NCBI RefSeq assembly: GCF_003672135.1
Contig: NC_039513.1
Location: 14,535,591-14,599,590 of the forward strand
Origin: Ooceraea biroi
Lineage: Eukaryota; Arthropoda; Insecta; Hymenoptera; Formicidae
Reading direction: 5' to 3'
DNA: 64,000 bases
Under the pieces are notes generated by a model that had not been told where the DNA came from, made no database searches, and was given only the letters and a program-made list of their open reading frames with translations. Positions 13,391 to 26,400 of this stretch are shown in pieces; positions within the stretch are counted from its first letter, which is position 1; every line of letters begins with the position of its first letter. The position numbers and the translations under genes were made by a program.

Positions 13391-14318
13391 ATTATCCTCG
13401 TATGTTGATAGGATGTATGCGTGATTACAAGCAGAATATATTATGACTTAACGTCCAAGAAATTTAGTTTTATTTATTTATATTAAATTGCCTAAATTTC
13501 CTATCTAGTGAGAAGTCGTTTTGTCAATTTAATCGGAATCAATTTAATTATGTGGCCAAAGTGGTCACGAACATGGATGCGGGTGCGTAAATCTCTCAAG
13601 AAGAAAGAAAAGGTTCCCACGAATTAAAGTAACGGAAAGGTCAAGTCTTCACGTGCAACGAAACTTCGTCTTAAATTAAGTTCACACATGGTTAAACAAG
13701 CGTCACGTTTCTCTTTTTCTTCGCGCAGTCGTACTGGCTGTCACCGTCCTTGAGTCAAACGTGATGGCTCAAAACCCTGTTGGAATCGTATGCGACGTCA
13801 CTTTTATCGCTTTTTTTTCTTTTTTTTCAAGAACAGCAAGCCAGAAGAGAACCACGAGCAGCATTATATTCGTTGGTGCTCTCTGTGTAACGCTAGCCAA
13901 CGTTTCATTTTGTGCAACAGATTTTTAAGTTATTCCGCATAATAAACTCGTGCCATTTTTAATGTCAGTGTACGACGGCGGGCTAGAAAAATGTGGTCTG
14001 GCAGTAAAACGCCGTTGCTGTTATTTTCCACGGTAACAGGTCCAATCGATGTTGCCAAAATAACTCTAACTGCAAAATTTACTTCTCGTCATATGTCAAA
14101 CGAATTTCAGGCAGGCGTCAAAGATTGAATATCGACTTTTGTGACTCGGCTCACGATCTATTGCCTTCACACACGTTAGTGCATATATATCGCGCACGGC
14201 CTGTTCGGCCCGATTGGTTTAACGGAAAGCCGATGCCGCCAGCTACTCTGAATAATTAAACTAGCTCCCTGATGCGCGCTCTGATTGGTTTCACGCACGG
14301 AAATTTCCTACGCGCTTG

Positions 14319-14319
<1 letters not shown>
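13391..14319. other. non-coding with two CCAAT-type repeats
   Basis: No gene recognised. GATTGGTTTAACG at 14212-14224 and GATTGGTTTCACG at 14283-14295 form a 71-bp-spaced direct repeat containing inverted CCAAT boxes, just upstream of a CT microsatellite. This arrangement is compatible with a promoter, but no transcript start or coding exon can be placed. Confidence 0.35.

Positions 14320-14351
<32 letters not shown>
14320..14351. repeat. (CT)n microsatellite
   Basis: Perfect TC dinucleotide run of about 15 units. Confidence 0.95.
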
Positions 14352-14353
<2 letters not shown>

Positions 14354-16380
14354 TTTTGCGACAAAAAATACTTCACGTTCGGTTCAATCGCGTGACAGTC
14401 GCGATATAAAATTCAACTCCGTCACTGTCCTTTTATATTCCTCCTTGCAAACACTCGGTAATGATGGATTGCATATGAGAAAACACGATAAACCGGTATT
14501 TCGAATTTTTATATATAAAAAAAAACGGTCAACTTGAAATATATATTTTCGATGGTTCGATCGGTCGAGGGTGAATATCGAGATTGCGAAGTAACAGAGC
14601 AGTCGCGCGCGACGTATTTAAGGATTTACGTATGACGAGAGTGCGTTTCCAGGAAAGCGTTCGCGTGCAAGAGAATTTTCGATATTCACTGCATCATTGT
14701 GTCGTACTGCGCTGTGCATTCTCTAATCGGCCAGATCGATCGAGAAAACAGACTATTCGCACGAGCGTAACGCGCGACGATCGATTAACAAGTGTTTCAC
14801 ACAAATAAAGACCGCGCAATAATGACATCATTCGACTGACTCAGCAGCGGCCACAGTGACCAGGCTAACGCGTTTAGCTACGAACAAGCGGCATTCGATA
14901 CTATTAATTGACCGATAATCAAATCACTTCAATTGACTTGGGATTCCATTGACTGCCGGATCAATGCCACTTGTAGGACAATGATTTTCTTCACTTTACG
15001 CCGCTTCACGCAAAAGTTCATCCCAAGTGTGAGCGGTCTTTCATAAAAGTCGCCACGTAGCTTAGAATTACGGAACTTTGTGCCAACTGAGTCTACCTTT
15101 TAATCCCAAACTGCGTACGAAATACCAGAGTCGTATTCGAAACGAAATTGATATTTCTTCGGAATAAAATTGATAATAAAGTGCTTTGTCGACTGAACAT
15201 TTATAAGGCAGATTACATAAAACTGGCACGCGTTGCAAATAGATTATTCGCTTATCTCGGAAACGTAATAGGATGAACTTGCTGAACTTGGTGAAGATTA
15301 GACATAAGATACGCTAATGTAACAGACCTCTTTATACTCGACTGTATCGATAATCGAGAAATTCGTGTGTTAACGCAGAAACGTGTTTCACAAAAAGAAG
15401 TGCCTGAGAAGTGGACTTTATCAAACCCAAGCGAGTGTGTTTGTCATCACGCCGCAGTCGCCGCGAGCGTCACCGAGTCGCTCGTACGACCAAGTCGATT
15501 CACGTTCGCTATTGAATCACGCGCGAAGGGATCTATAATGTGATCTAAGCGCAATCGCATCGTTGCGTAAAGGATTCCGAGTAGCCTGCTACACCCGTTC
15601 TTCGCCTCTCTTTGTAACGAGCGATCCGCAAGAAAAAGCAATCACAGCATAGTTAGTCATTATGTGCTCATAATTATCGTAACGATTTACGGACACAGAT
15701 GCGATTGCAATTGGAGCATTCGAGCGATCTTTCTCTCTCCCTTCCCCTCCCACGCTCTCTCTCTCTCTCTCGCTCTCGGCATTGGGTCGGATCCTTCCCA
15801 CTTTGGCTTTCCGCGCGCTGCACAGGCCATCGTCATCTTCCTCTTCGTCTTTTTCCGTGACGGCGGCATGGCATCGTGTCATTCCTCACCGCCAGGGGCG
15901 TCGATGTCGTCGGTGGACCTGCAAGGAAGTAGGGGGAACCGTGCAGGGCCGTGTGTGTCCTCGGCGCGTGTGTTCCTCCGTTCGGTGCCCCTCCGAGAGT
16001 CTTCAGTTCTTCGCGGGCCTCCGCGCCGGACAGGTTTTACGGGGACGTATAATTTCGGGTTTCCGACGCTTTGCACGCCAGGGAAGAAGCGACTTCATCG
16101 CGCGAGCTGCGATCACTTGCGGTTACGGAATCATCGATAGAGTCGTCGGTTTTTTTTATTCGCGCAGTGCTCGTCCGATTTCTCGCGGAGCGGGATGCCC
16201 GGCCGTGCTGGAATGACGTGATTAACCGGCAACGTGGCAGCTCATGGTGCCCGTCGAGGATTCACGTGATTAGCCGTGTCATTGAGCGCTTCCTCGGCGT
16301 GTTCCATTTAGCGCGCAGCGGTCAAAGCGGAGGACGGTGGTTCCTCCGTTCGGTTCATTAAACCCGAATTCGGACCGAAC
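14352..16380. other. non-coding, CpG-rich from 15.6 kb; (CT)n at 15754-15771
   Basis: No gene recognised. Open frames at 15664-16140, 15782-16216 and 15879-16076 overlap on both strands in CpG-rich DNA. A short CT microsatellite lies at 15754-15771. This CpG-rich stretch ends roughly 0.7-1 kb upstream of the mir-276 hairpin and is a reasonable place to look for the promoter of the primary microRNA transcript, but no core element is distinctive. Confidence 0.4.
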
Positions 16381-16419
16381 GCGATTAAGGATTAACGCCG
16401 GCCGTTAATCCTTAATCGC
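16381..16419. repeat. perfect palindrome, 17-bp arms
   Basis: GCGATTAAGGATTAACG at 16381-16397 is followed by a 5-nt spacer and its exact reverse complement at 16403-16419. Each arm contains GATTA and TTAA cores of the kind bound by homeodomain proteins. It lies about 640 bp upstream of the mir-276 hairpin. It could be a double binding site or a cruciform, or a structured part of the primary transcript. Confidence 0.75.
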
Positions 16420-17040
16420 GCATCCAGAGATGCGGTCAGCTCGAGGCAAGTTTGGCGAGAGATCGAGGTTTTTTTTTCTTCAGCATCGCTACCTGGACGC
16501 TGCTGCTTGATGTTCACGTGCTCCGGTTTTTGCAGTCCGGCCTTATTATAAGAGAGAGGGAGGAAGAAAGAATCTACGCTACCATCGGCAAAACATTGGC
16601 GCACTAATTATAGCTTACTTTGTAAACGACGAGTTTTGTGTGTGTGCATTATATTACGGTGATGCGGTGCCGTGTCCTCGTTATTTTATTGCTTTAATCC
16701 GGACTCTCCGTGCACGCCTGTTTTTATCTCCGCTCGGCTCCCTCCTGGCTGTATTTCGGAGCGGTATCATCATCGGCACGTTAATCGCGCGTTGTAACAT
16801 CCCGACAGCTCGTGCGGCCCGCGATTACGTGCGCTCCCGTTCTAATTAGGAAATTTCAGCGAGAATTATTCCGACTTTTTTTCCGCCCAAGGACGCATCG
16901 CGTGTCTCGCGCGCGCATGCAGCGTGGGAATAAGAGTGCTCGTACGCTCGGCTAAAGGCAGACTTGGGAGCTTACGACGGAAGCGGGGGACTCTGACGAT
17001 GGACGAAGAAAGAAGAAGAGAGACGGTATCTAATGAATAT
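16420..17040. other. upstream flank of mir-276
   Basis: No gene recognised. The minus-strand open frame at 16866-17156 runs straight through the microRNA hairpin and is a chance frame. This stretch is presumably part of the pri-miRNA. Confidence 0.4.
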
Positions 17041-17122
17041 GGTAGAGATCCAGCAGCGAGGTATAGAGTTCCTACGTAGTGTTCAGAAAGTAGGAACTTC
17101 ATACCGTGCTCTTGGACTTGCC
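17041..17122 (+). ncRNA. mir-276: microRNA mir-276 precursor
   Basis: The ~82-nt segment folds into a hairpin. The 5p arm at 17055-17076 begins AGCGAGGTATAGAGTTCC. The 3p arm at 17091-17112 begins TAGGAACTTCATACCGTG and matches, as I recall it, the insect miR-276 mature sequence over its full 22 nt. The position that separates the two fly paralogues (TTCATACC versus TTAATACC) is the miR-276a type. The loop is 14 nt (17077-17090). The stem extends outward through CCAG/TTGG pairs and GG/CC at its base, as in an animal pre-miRNA processed by Drosha and Dicer. From established knowledge, miR-276 is conserved across insects, abundant in neurons and the fat body, and represses targets through the 3p arm. 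No second microRNA was seen nearby. Orientation is fixed because the 3p arm reads on the plus strand. Confidence 0.97.
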
Positions 17123-18738
17123 GAAAGATCGTCGACCGATACTCCACGTGTGCCACGTCGATAAGAGAGTCCGAGGCGAGCGCAGTCGCAGCGCGAGGGG
17201 CGAAATCGATGCTGAGGAGAATCAGATGCGCTTAGCACGAGACCGAGACGGGATCAAGAGCGCTCTAGATATCGAGTGAAATCGATATCAGGTGAACTGT
17301 GTAAGATGTAAGGTATAATTAAGTCGAGGGAAACGAAAATTATTTCATATCAAATTAATACATTAAAATAATACCGTAAGACTATACTGGAATCCGTATC
17401 ATCAATATACATATATAAAACACAACATCTCTCTCTGTGTAAAAATATATCATGAGATTGCTTATATCTGTACACACATATATCGCAATTTTGAAACACT
17501 ACAGGATAATTATATCTGTCCCACTTGAAAATAAACAGCTACTCGAATATGTAATGTAATCCAATGCCAGGGCGAGATATATGCGAATAGCGAAATGCGC
17601 AGCTCGCGCGAAGGAGTAGCAGCAAGTCTCGGTGCAGCCAGACCCCGTTGCGATTAATAATTAGCGATTAATTATCGATTCGTCGCGACATGCCGGACGA
17701 TCCGCTCGCGAGGCTCGTGACCCCACGCGCGCGCGGACTCCGCTTACGGAGCGTAAAATCAGCCGATTCGGCCGAGTTCTCCGCTCGAGCGTCGTGGCGT
17801 CGAGCGAGTCGCCATGCTCCGTTACAACGGCTCCATTCCAACGATGCGAGTCGCATTTTACATTTTAATTAACGCAATCAACCGGTCCGGAAGCTTTTTT
17901 TCCTTTCGGACGAACGAGCGCGAAGAAAAGCCGGTCGGTGCAAATCCACGTACGTAAATCGGCTTAAAATAAAATCCAAGAAAGCGGCGACGTACGGTTA
18001 AACATACTTATCCGCGCGAGAGTCTCTTTTTCTTGCTCTGTCTGCTCTGTCTCGATTTTTTTTCAATTTTACTTGCAGATACGTAGGAACATTCTGCAGT
18101 TTGAACACGGTCCTGTGTGTTTACGTGAGTATTTGCAGAACTCGGCTGTGCGATTTTGACATTTATCAACTTTGACGTTCACGATAACGCGCGTACATGG
18201 TGAACGCTTTACGCGACATGCAAAAGTCCTAACGCCGACCGATTGGCGTTAATTTACTCCGCGGGATATGACGAGAATAGATTTGCTGCCGACCGGCCCC
18301 GTCCACGTCCACTCTTACGTACTCATGCGAGAGAATGTTCTTGGATTGTGTCATATCGAGCCGCATTTGCACGAATACGAATGGTGGATACCGGAAAATT
18401 ACTTGTCTCATGCCGAACGTATAATCTCGCGTATGCACTGGGTAGTAACAACAACGGTACAAAAATATCAGCAATTACATATGTCCACCTAAAATAGTAA
18501 ATTAGTCGAGACGCGTAAATGAATTTTCTACTTTTTAAAAACCAGAATTTGGAAACTGTTGAATATGTATTATAGATAAAATTAAAGACACCGGGAAATC
18601 TACATAACAATTAATGCAATTATAGTATCTGTGGAAGCCTGTCCTAACAACAAACATCAGAATATTTTATACATCGTAGCAGGAAGATAATTTCGTCGAT
18701 TAGTCGAGCTCTGCGAGATCGAAATTGTCTCGTCCGAC
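17123..18738. other. downstream flank of mir-276, non-coding
   Basis: No gene recognised. AT-rich from 17.29 to 17.57 kb, with short CpG-rich open frames on both strands at 17668-17872 that mirror each other. Probably contains the rest of the primary microRNA transcript. Confidence 0.4.
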
Positions 18739-18963
18739 TCATATATCTTCCTCGGTGGTGATTCCATAGGGGTCCTCGTCGACAGGTTCGACCCGATATT
18801 GGTCCCGATCGATGTTTGCATGTGGTGACAGGATTATGTTTGAGTCACCGAATCAGTGCCGCGGCCATTTGTCACCTCGAGATTAAATAGAGAACCAACT
18901 GCCTTCGAAGAACGGGTAGGGTACGAGGTACAAGGGTGACTACTAGGCAATCCTCCCTCAGGC
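18739..18963 (-). pseudogene. possible C-terminal coding fragment, frame broken
   Basis: On the minus strand a frame from about 18963 reads RPEGGLPSSHP and later SLFNLEVTNGRGTDSVTQT, then stops at 18834-18836. A second frame, shifted by one base and open from 18852, reads IDRDQYRVEPVDEDPYGITT, then EEDI and a stop at 18739-18741. Joined by a one-base change within 18834-18852, they would make a single ~70-residue acidic C-terminus. No splice acceptor lies in the overlap: every acceptor upstream gives a stop in all three frames. The composition is protein-like, but the reverse strand is also open for ~50 codons, so this may be chance. I recognise no family. It could be a pseudogenised last exon, an assembly indel, or not a gene. 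Confidence 0.3.
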
Positions 18964-21900
18964 CTATCCCCGAGGATGTGAATTTACATCTCTCATGGCG
19001 ATAAGACGTTTTATGATACAAGGTATTTTTATCTTTGTGTTAGCAACATCCTGCAGCCAGTGATACTTTCAATAACCAAGTTAAGAATGTTTATTTGTGA
19101 ATATATTCGTATGGTTTTATTATGGAGCATTAATATTCATATTGATTGATCGTAATACGATTTAGCGTATAAGTTATTAGTAAAAGATGTTTGTTGCGCT
19201 CTCAAATGCTAATTATGGATGAAGATGTCCCTAGAGAGGCAGAAAGAGAGAGAGAATAAGAGATAAATATTCTAAGATTAATATATTTCTCTTAAACATA
19301 TTTTATATATTACAGAAGTGTTAATATCTACAAAAATTTTTGTATAACCTATTACCGGACAAAGAATGATTTGAGCGTATCTAGTGTAGAAAATTATGAT
19401 GGAAAAACGTTTTAAAACAAAATTCTCTACTTAGAAAAGGAGAGACGTGACTTTATTTATACGAGACGATCGCCAGCAGGCTCGCGAGATAACTGCGTAC
19501 TCGAAAGGCCCTAGCTTATCTCGAAGATATGATAAAGGGCCAACCGGTTCGGTCTGGTCTCGCTCGCTTCTTGTGTTCTCGTTTTTCAGTATTTTCTCGT
19601 TCAAGCAACATCTCACGATGTGTCGTCTGATGTCGACTGTGCTCGATCTCTCGAACGCGCGGTATCCTTTATCATGTAAAAAAACCGAGATAGCATTTAT
19701 CTGAATAACGTCGGCATTTGAATTCTAACGCTACGTGGGCACATTGCGCAACTGTTGCATGAGAATTATCACGGAATTAAAAGAGATGCTCATCCATAAA
19801 TTTTTTATAACATTGAAAGTTGACATTTTAATCGTTGCACGATTTGCTAAACCCTGATTAAAGCTTGTCCTATTAATCTCTGAAATGCACGATACAAAAC
19901 GTTACGCCGATTAATTATACTGTTTATTAGCATTTCTATCAACAAAGAATTACTGTTATGAAACAGAGAGAGAAAGAACTTTTTTCTAGTAAAAAGAGGA
20001 AGAAAATCTGTATTCCAAATTATTATACATCTTCTTAAATTTTTCATTTTATCTCTTTACGTGATGTAACTATTCCTAGCACCTAGCATATAATAATATC
20101 AGCATTACACGTGACAATAAACGCTCGTTTAAAAAAAAAGAAATTTATAGAGACATACCGGTTTGATTTCTTTGACTTAAAAATTCATATTAAAAATCGA
20201 AATGGACATTTTGTTTGGTGACATGCGAAATGTTTGAAGGCACACGAGAATACCATTTCTTAGACCCTTACATTTGGAACAGAATCGGCATTTAGAAGGA
20301 TGCAAAGCGCAACCACGCAGCATCTGTCCGTTTTTCCGCGCGGCGCGCACGCACGCACGTATGTGAACCCTGACAAAAATCACGCACGTGAAGGTGGGGT
20401 GCATAAATTATGGCGCCCGCCATGTTTGTCCCGTGGTGTGCCGATTGGACGAGCGAAAAAACGGGAATCCATCCCCTGTTTAAGTGCTCCCACACGCGCT
20501 CACGCTTTTCACCCCATGACGAAACAGCCCACTCCGAAATACGCCATTTCTCTTGAATGATTTGGAAACCTAGTACTGAAAGTTGCATCGGGAAAACTTC
20601 TTTCCGGGATTCGTATTGCTTATACGAAGTCGTCAATCCTCCTCTTTAATGCGTCACGCACGTATTATTTATTGGGAAATATGATGAACGGGAAACATAT
20701 GATCGTTTGAAGTTTAACTGCGTATATTCGTCGTAAGTTATATTCGTAACTGTGATTTCGAGAAAATTGCACTAGGATAAAAATCCCTTAACTTGATAGC
20801 GTCGGGGGAGAGAGAGAGAAAGAAGCAGTCTCGTCTATGGTCGTCTGTCTAGTGTATAAGAAGCGTATGTACATAAGAAGCATGCGAAGTAACAAGTGAG
20901 TCACTGTTAAATATATAAAGAGCATATCATTATGGAATTTGTAAACAGCAAAAAAGTAGATATGTTTATCATCCTTGTGCCTTGTGATAAAAATGCTATA
21001 AATGTTGCAAGTATCGTTGTGTATCCACACGTGCGCAATAAAACTTCTTGATGATGTTCTTCTCCAACATGTTGACAATTTACACATACGCACACAAAAT
21101 TCGAATAGAAAGCGTTAAACACTCTTTTAAATTAATATTAAATTTTAGACGTTATCATACACGGACACACAAAATAAAAGTATTATGTGACAAAAGAATT
21201 AAAATGTTATATTGTATCAAACATTAGTATTCAATTAAATAACACGCTTATTTATGTAATTTATTTAAAATAAATTTTCTATTTAAATGTAAACATGCAT
21301 AAGATTTTCTTCCTTTTCCCTTTCTTGTTTTCTTTCTCTCATTTATTACAATCCGTAATGGCAAAGGATAGCAAAGGAAGTTTGATCCATGTGTGCGTGT
21401 CTGACGTGTGTTTAGATATAAAAATTAGAAATTAATAAATTATATACATATAGTATTGAAATATTATATATTGTTTAACTACGACTTCCAGAAATGTGCA
21501 CCTGGCGCAGTTGCGCACTCAGCGCAAATTGCATTTCATTGTAGTACACAAAGGCAGCTCGGTGCTTACAACTTTGGTCATCGAACTCTAAACGTATGAC
21601 GCGAATTTTCGCACATAAGGTATTTGAAATTGAGAAAATGCACTTTATTGAATTCCATGTTTGCGTAAGAGAGTCACAATATTTTATTTCTTATCTTGGG
21701 AGAAGATAGTTATTTTAAATGATATACCGCAGAATCTCGCGCAGAATTGATTTAAAAATTCAATGATTATTATTTATCTAAAAGTAGTATTATCTAAGAT
21801 TAATTATAGTTCTATCAGTACTCGTGCGAGCGAGATTTAAAGTCAAGTGCAGGCATTTAATACCGAAAGCAGAGCATAACACGCTCGTTTACGGAAATCT

Positions 21901-23287
21901 TCGTAAGAGTAAACACGTGTCTATCTCTTTCGCGAAGTCAGCAAAGCGCATTTGCATGGCGGGCACTATATAGCGACGTTGGTAGTGGAAGGTATCGTGC
22001 ACACACACACATACACGACAAACTGCTCCCCTCGCAGGAAGTCGGCGACTGCGGTCGCGTCGCGCTAATGGAAATCGTAAACATTAATTAGCAGGGCATC
22101 CGCGATCCACGCAACGAGAAATGGGATTCGATTCTAGTGTGGCAACATCCGACAGCTGAAAAGCCTCTCTCTGTCGCTCCTTTCGCGCGCTCCTTTTCTC
22201 TCTTCGTGTCCTTTGCAATGCCGGCGCATCCCGCACTGTCGATTATGAATCAGCGATCAAGTTTCATCGAATGTTGTTTTGCGTATGGTGCGCTGATGGA
22301 CGATTCAGCGGCTTTAATCAACAAGACCGGTTACATCGAATGCCGAGTTGACCGCGCGCGCAACAACTCGCGAAGCGTCCTATTTCGTTAGCGGTGTAAC
22401 TTCGTTTAATTGGCCTGGCGACTTAATTAACGTGGATTACGAATTATTAACGCATCAAGGTTGACGACTTTTGCGTTTGGCTGGTCTTATTAACGCCATT
22501 ATTCTTATTATTCTTGTTAACGTGGGCAGGTGCGCATGTTGTCTGGTTTATTTGGACAAAAGCTGTGAGTACATGTTGTTTTTGAGTATTTTTGAATGAT
22601 GATGTTGTGTTATAAATATTAGATTTTTTAGTACGACGTTTTGACGCGCAGTGCCGGTTTTATTTCGTTGCTCGTTTCGATATGTTTCCGGTAACATGCT
22701 GCTATCTTCCATGCACGCTTGCTTGTCGGGTTTGACCATTCGCTTACATTGTCAGCACCTTTTTTTGCGTTTGTCTGCGTAGCTAGTCGATAAAACTATC
22801 GTCGTTCACGCCCCCTCCAACCGACTACTTCCCGCTCAGATTCGATATGAGACTTTACCGCGAAACTGCAAATGAAAAGGCGGCGTTACAAAAATTGAAC
22901 TAAAATTAATCTGTTTTATTCCGTATTCTGTATTTAAAATCTGATAAATATTTTTATAAACATTCGAGTATATCCCGATTGAATTATCTACTCGCCTATT
23001 AAATTAAAAGTCGGAAGAGAGATCTCACAAAATCTCAGAAGCGGGATTCTTCCCCGTCACAAAATGTATATTTAACGGTAAACTGATTTATGAGACGCTT
23101 TAGAGATTTATTAAATTTTAGCTATTGGAATATCTAATAATATTTCAAAACTATACAAAAATATTGTAGTTTAGAAGACGAAAATATTTGATGAATATTT
23201 GATAATCCTGAATCCTCCAATTACAAATTTAAAATACTTGTGCAACTCTTTGAACCTTCGATGTGAAAATATCTCGATCCTTGATAC
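18964..23287. other. non-coding, mostly AT-rich
   Basis: No gene recognised. There is a GA-rich patch at 20808-20825 and an AT-rich desert at 21.1-21.5 kb. A short TTGCGC/GCGCAA hairpin near 21513 lies in a stretch rich in GCGCA. Open frames such as 20292-20636 (minus) and 22137-22391 (plus) show no recognisable motif. Confidence 0.4.
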
Positions 23288-23448
23288 CTTCGAAATGCCT
23301 GTTATATTTCTGACGAAAAATAAAACGGTTACGTTGGAAATAGTTATGTAACCGTTGAAATCTTCGCAGCATCTCGCGAATAATCTCCATCCTCTCCCGT
23401 GTCATGCCTCTTAACGCATTCGACATACTACGCTTACGCGATCCCGCG
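23288..23448 (-). CDS. possible internal exon, unrecognised protein
   Basis: On the minus strand an acceptor (CACCTGTAG) at 23449 opens a 161-bp exon ending at a donor (GAAG/GTATC) after 23288. It reads through MSNALRGMTRERMEIIREML, then RRFQRLHNYFQRNRF, then YNRHFEG, a strongly helical, basic sequence. Both ends fall in phase 1-type positions (one leftover base each). The same DNA is also open on the plus strand (23404-23592), so coding on this strand is unproven. No family recognised. Confidence 0.25.
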
Positions 23449-26400
23449 CTACAGGTGCGGATGGCAGCGCGGTATGGTTATCGAGAGGAGATCGAGAGGA
23501 TCGAAAGCGAGCGGAACAAGGTCTCCCCGATTCAGCGATCCATGAAGCCTCCGGACGCGAGAGGCGTTGTAAATCTCTGTCATGCTCCATAAATCCCACC
23601 CTCGATATTGCTCTGCCCGAGGTTGTATACAAGTATACATGTACGTATGAGGATCTTTTTCCGGCGTTATACCATCACTTGGACATGAATTTCAGAAAAA
23701 AAAGGAAAAACATCAGCCAAGAAAGGTGGAAGATAAGGAAGTCTGTACGGGCGTACATTGCGCCTGGGATTTTCGATCTCCGGCAGACATGCTCCATAAA
23801 TTCACTCATAGTGCAAGTTGTTCTCATCGTGAAGAATCTACGTGATCTCTCCGGTACCCTGGATATCGATACAGGTGTAATTGAAAAGTATGGTGCGTAA
23901 TACCTGCCGAGTGTGATATGTTCGTATTTTAATGAAGATCGAAAAGTAAGGAAAACGTGAATAACAAATATGGACGAGTTTAATCTTTCAGGCAATAAAT
24001 GGCAGATAGTGATACGCGATATTTACAATTAAAAAAAAAATGTTATTTACGAATATATGTTACAATATTAGTTAAGACATATAGCGTTGTCGGAAACTGT
24101 GCTGTCAAAGGAAAACGTAGGAAAATTTTTATAACTGCTCGAATAATGGATGTAAATGGCACGTTATGGGAAGTAACCTTACAGTGAGTTACGAAAAATA
24201 AGAGTAAGCTTGTAGGAGTTGCGGCAAGTTAGACGTCCGAGTCCGAGTTAAGAGACCGTTCCTTCCTTGTGGTTTAACGCGTCCGCCTGTTCATGAATTC
24301 TTGAAACGGCCGCGAGTAGATGAGATCCGGCTTTTGAGCGGTTTTGTCGAGCCACGTGCAGGAAGCTAATTATCTTACAATTATCTGGATGGATGCCGAT
24401 GCAGTTGCTCGTGATTAATAACTTTTAGCAGGTTTACAAAATTTAAAAATATATCAAACAGGTTTACATCACAGCTTTCATATTGTATTAAACATACGTA
24501 TCAAACTTTTCTCGAAAAAGCTCCCTTCATGTGTTTAATTTCCCAAATTTTCTCATTTCGTGATTTTATAAATTAATGCAATGGTTTCAATTCTCACTTA
24601 AGAATAAAAAAAATTGCGTAATAATGAAAATAGCGTGTAATATTTAAATTCTAGAAAGAAACTTTGTTACATTACGAATGAGAATTCAGCGAAATAAAAT
24701 ATTATGCAATATTTGTGAAAAGACAAAAAATAGTCATTTAGATGAAAATAGAATCCTACGGTCTTTTAATTCCCTCGGCAGTTAATTTACAATTAATAGG
24801 AGAATGGTACTGTTCATAGATAATGGAAAAATTCACTCGCACCACCGACAGCGCGCGTGATTGTAGTTAACGTGAATATATCCCGGGGCACTTCGATTTT
24901 CAGTATTAATTGAGAAAGCTATACTTTGCATTTCTATGTATTATCCACGTAGAAAAGCGCGCAGTCCCTCTTGCGGAATTTTTTTTCTCGCCATTAGCCA
25001 GAAGCTAATTACACCTTTAGTCGGCGAACAAAATTGCGTTCCGTATAAATTAAAATGGCTACGCGTGGTCCCGACAGCGGGGCATTTTTTCACCGTAATA
25101 AAGAGAAATAATAAAACGCTGATCCGGTTCAATGAACGCGCAAAAATAATAGTCGTTAGATATTTATTTCATTAATACGAACGGAGCGCAAAATCGGCGC
25201 GCGCCTTCCGCGCTCATATAACGAAATAAATTCTCGAAACTGTACGTAACGATCGTTCTGTCACTTTAATAATAAACGCAGTACAACCTGTGCTCTGAAT
25301 TAATGCCTCGTAAAGTAAATTATCTTGTAAAGTGCTACTAAATTAATACGTTTCCGAAATGATCATCGTACGCTGAGTGTACGTTTCAAAAGATTATTTT
25401 TTAAATAACGAGCAAAATTGTATCCTTTTTATCTGTTCTCCCTTCGGACGGTTTTCCCTTCGACTGGATGCGAATATGTATTCCAATTACACCATGTTGC
25501 TCTAATCCCTTTTTACAGAGCTAAGAATAAAAATTGACGTTAAGACGCACGTAGTATGCAGATCCTGATCCGTGATTTATCGAATTTCTGTTTACCTTCC
25601 CGCCGCAGATTAAGAGTACATTCCAACTTCGCACTGATCCGACAAGTTGCTAGGATCGACCGCGCAGACTACAGCAGTGGATTCGATCTCTCGCGAGATC
25701 TATCTACAAATTTCTTTTATAAATTCCGAGATAAACTCGCGAATGACGAAGCGCGCCGTTGGATTGGCTTCCTTATGTTCGCTATACGAAATAATTGCTT
25801 ATCAACGAAGTCGCTTATCTGGCCGTCGTCGTTGGTGCGATTGCTGTTGCATCGCTAATATTATTATACTTTACGTAAGATCGGCGCGTTCTCCGATAAC
25901 TGTATCGAGAAACGATCTAGCATTCGATCGTAACGCCCAGGCTCGACGGTCCTATCACTAGACGCGAGCAGTGGGTGTACAACCCGAGTATCTCTTTTTC
26001 TTTTTCCATCTTCGGCCAATTAAGATGGAAAATTACGTCGAGCAAGCGCAGCGACACCTGCGCAAATCTACATACCGGATCGACGAGCGCCGTATCCAGA
26101 CCTGCTCTTGCATCGGATTGATACCTGAACACGTTACGTCGAGGGGGTAGCGCGGTGTACAAGATACCACTTTCAAATCGATCGACCTTGCGCACCGCTG
26201 GCACCTTCTCGAACGATCTCCGAGGAATCGCCGGTGTTTGCATACTGAGAATCAAACTCGAGATTCCTCGTACGCGAAGCTGCGGATGGTTTGAACAGTC
26301 TGGGCACTTTCATCGTTTTATTAACGTTTCGATTACTGCCGTCAAATTTTGATTACTAACAACGCACTGTGTATTTATTCAGTGAGATCAATTAACGGAC

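Noticed and set aside
15664..16216. Overlapping 158- and 144-codon plus-strand frames
   Set aside because: Two frames open on one strand plus a third on the other in CpG-rich DNA; stop codons are simply rare there.
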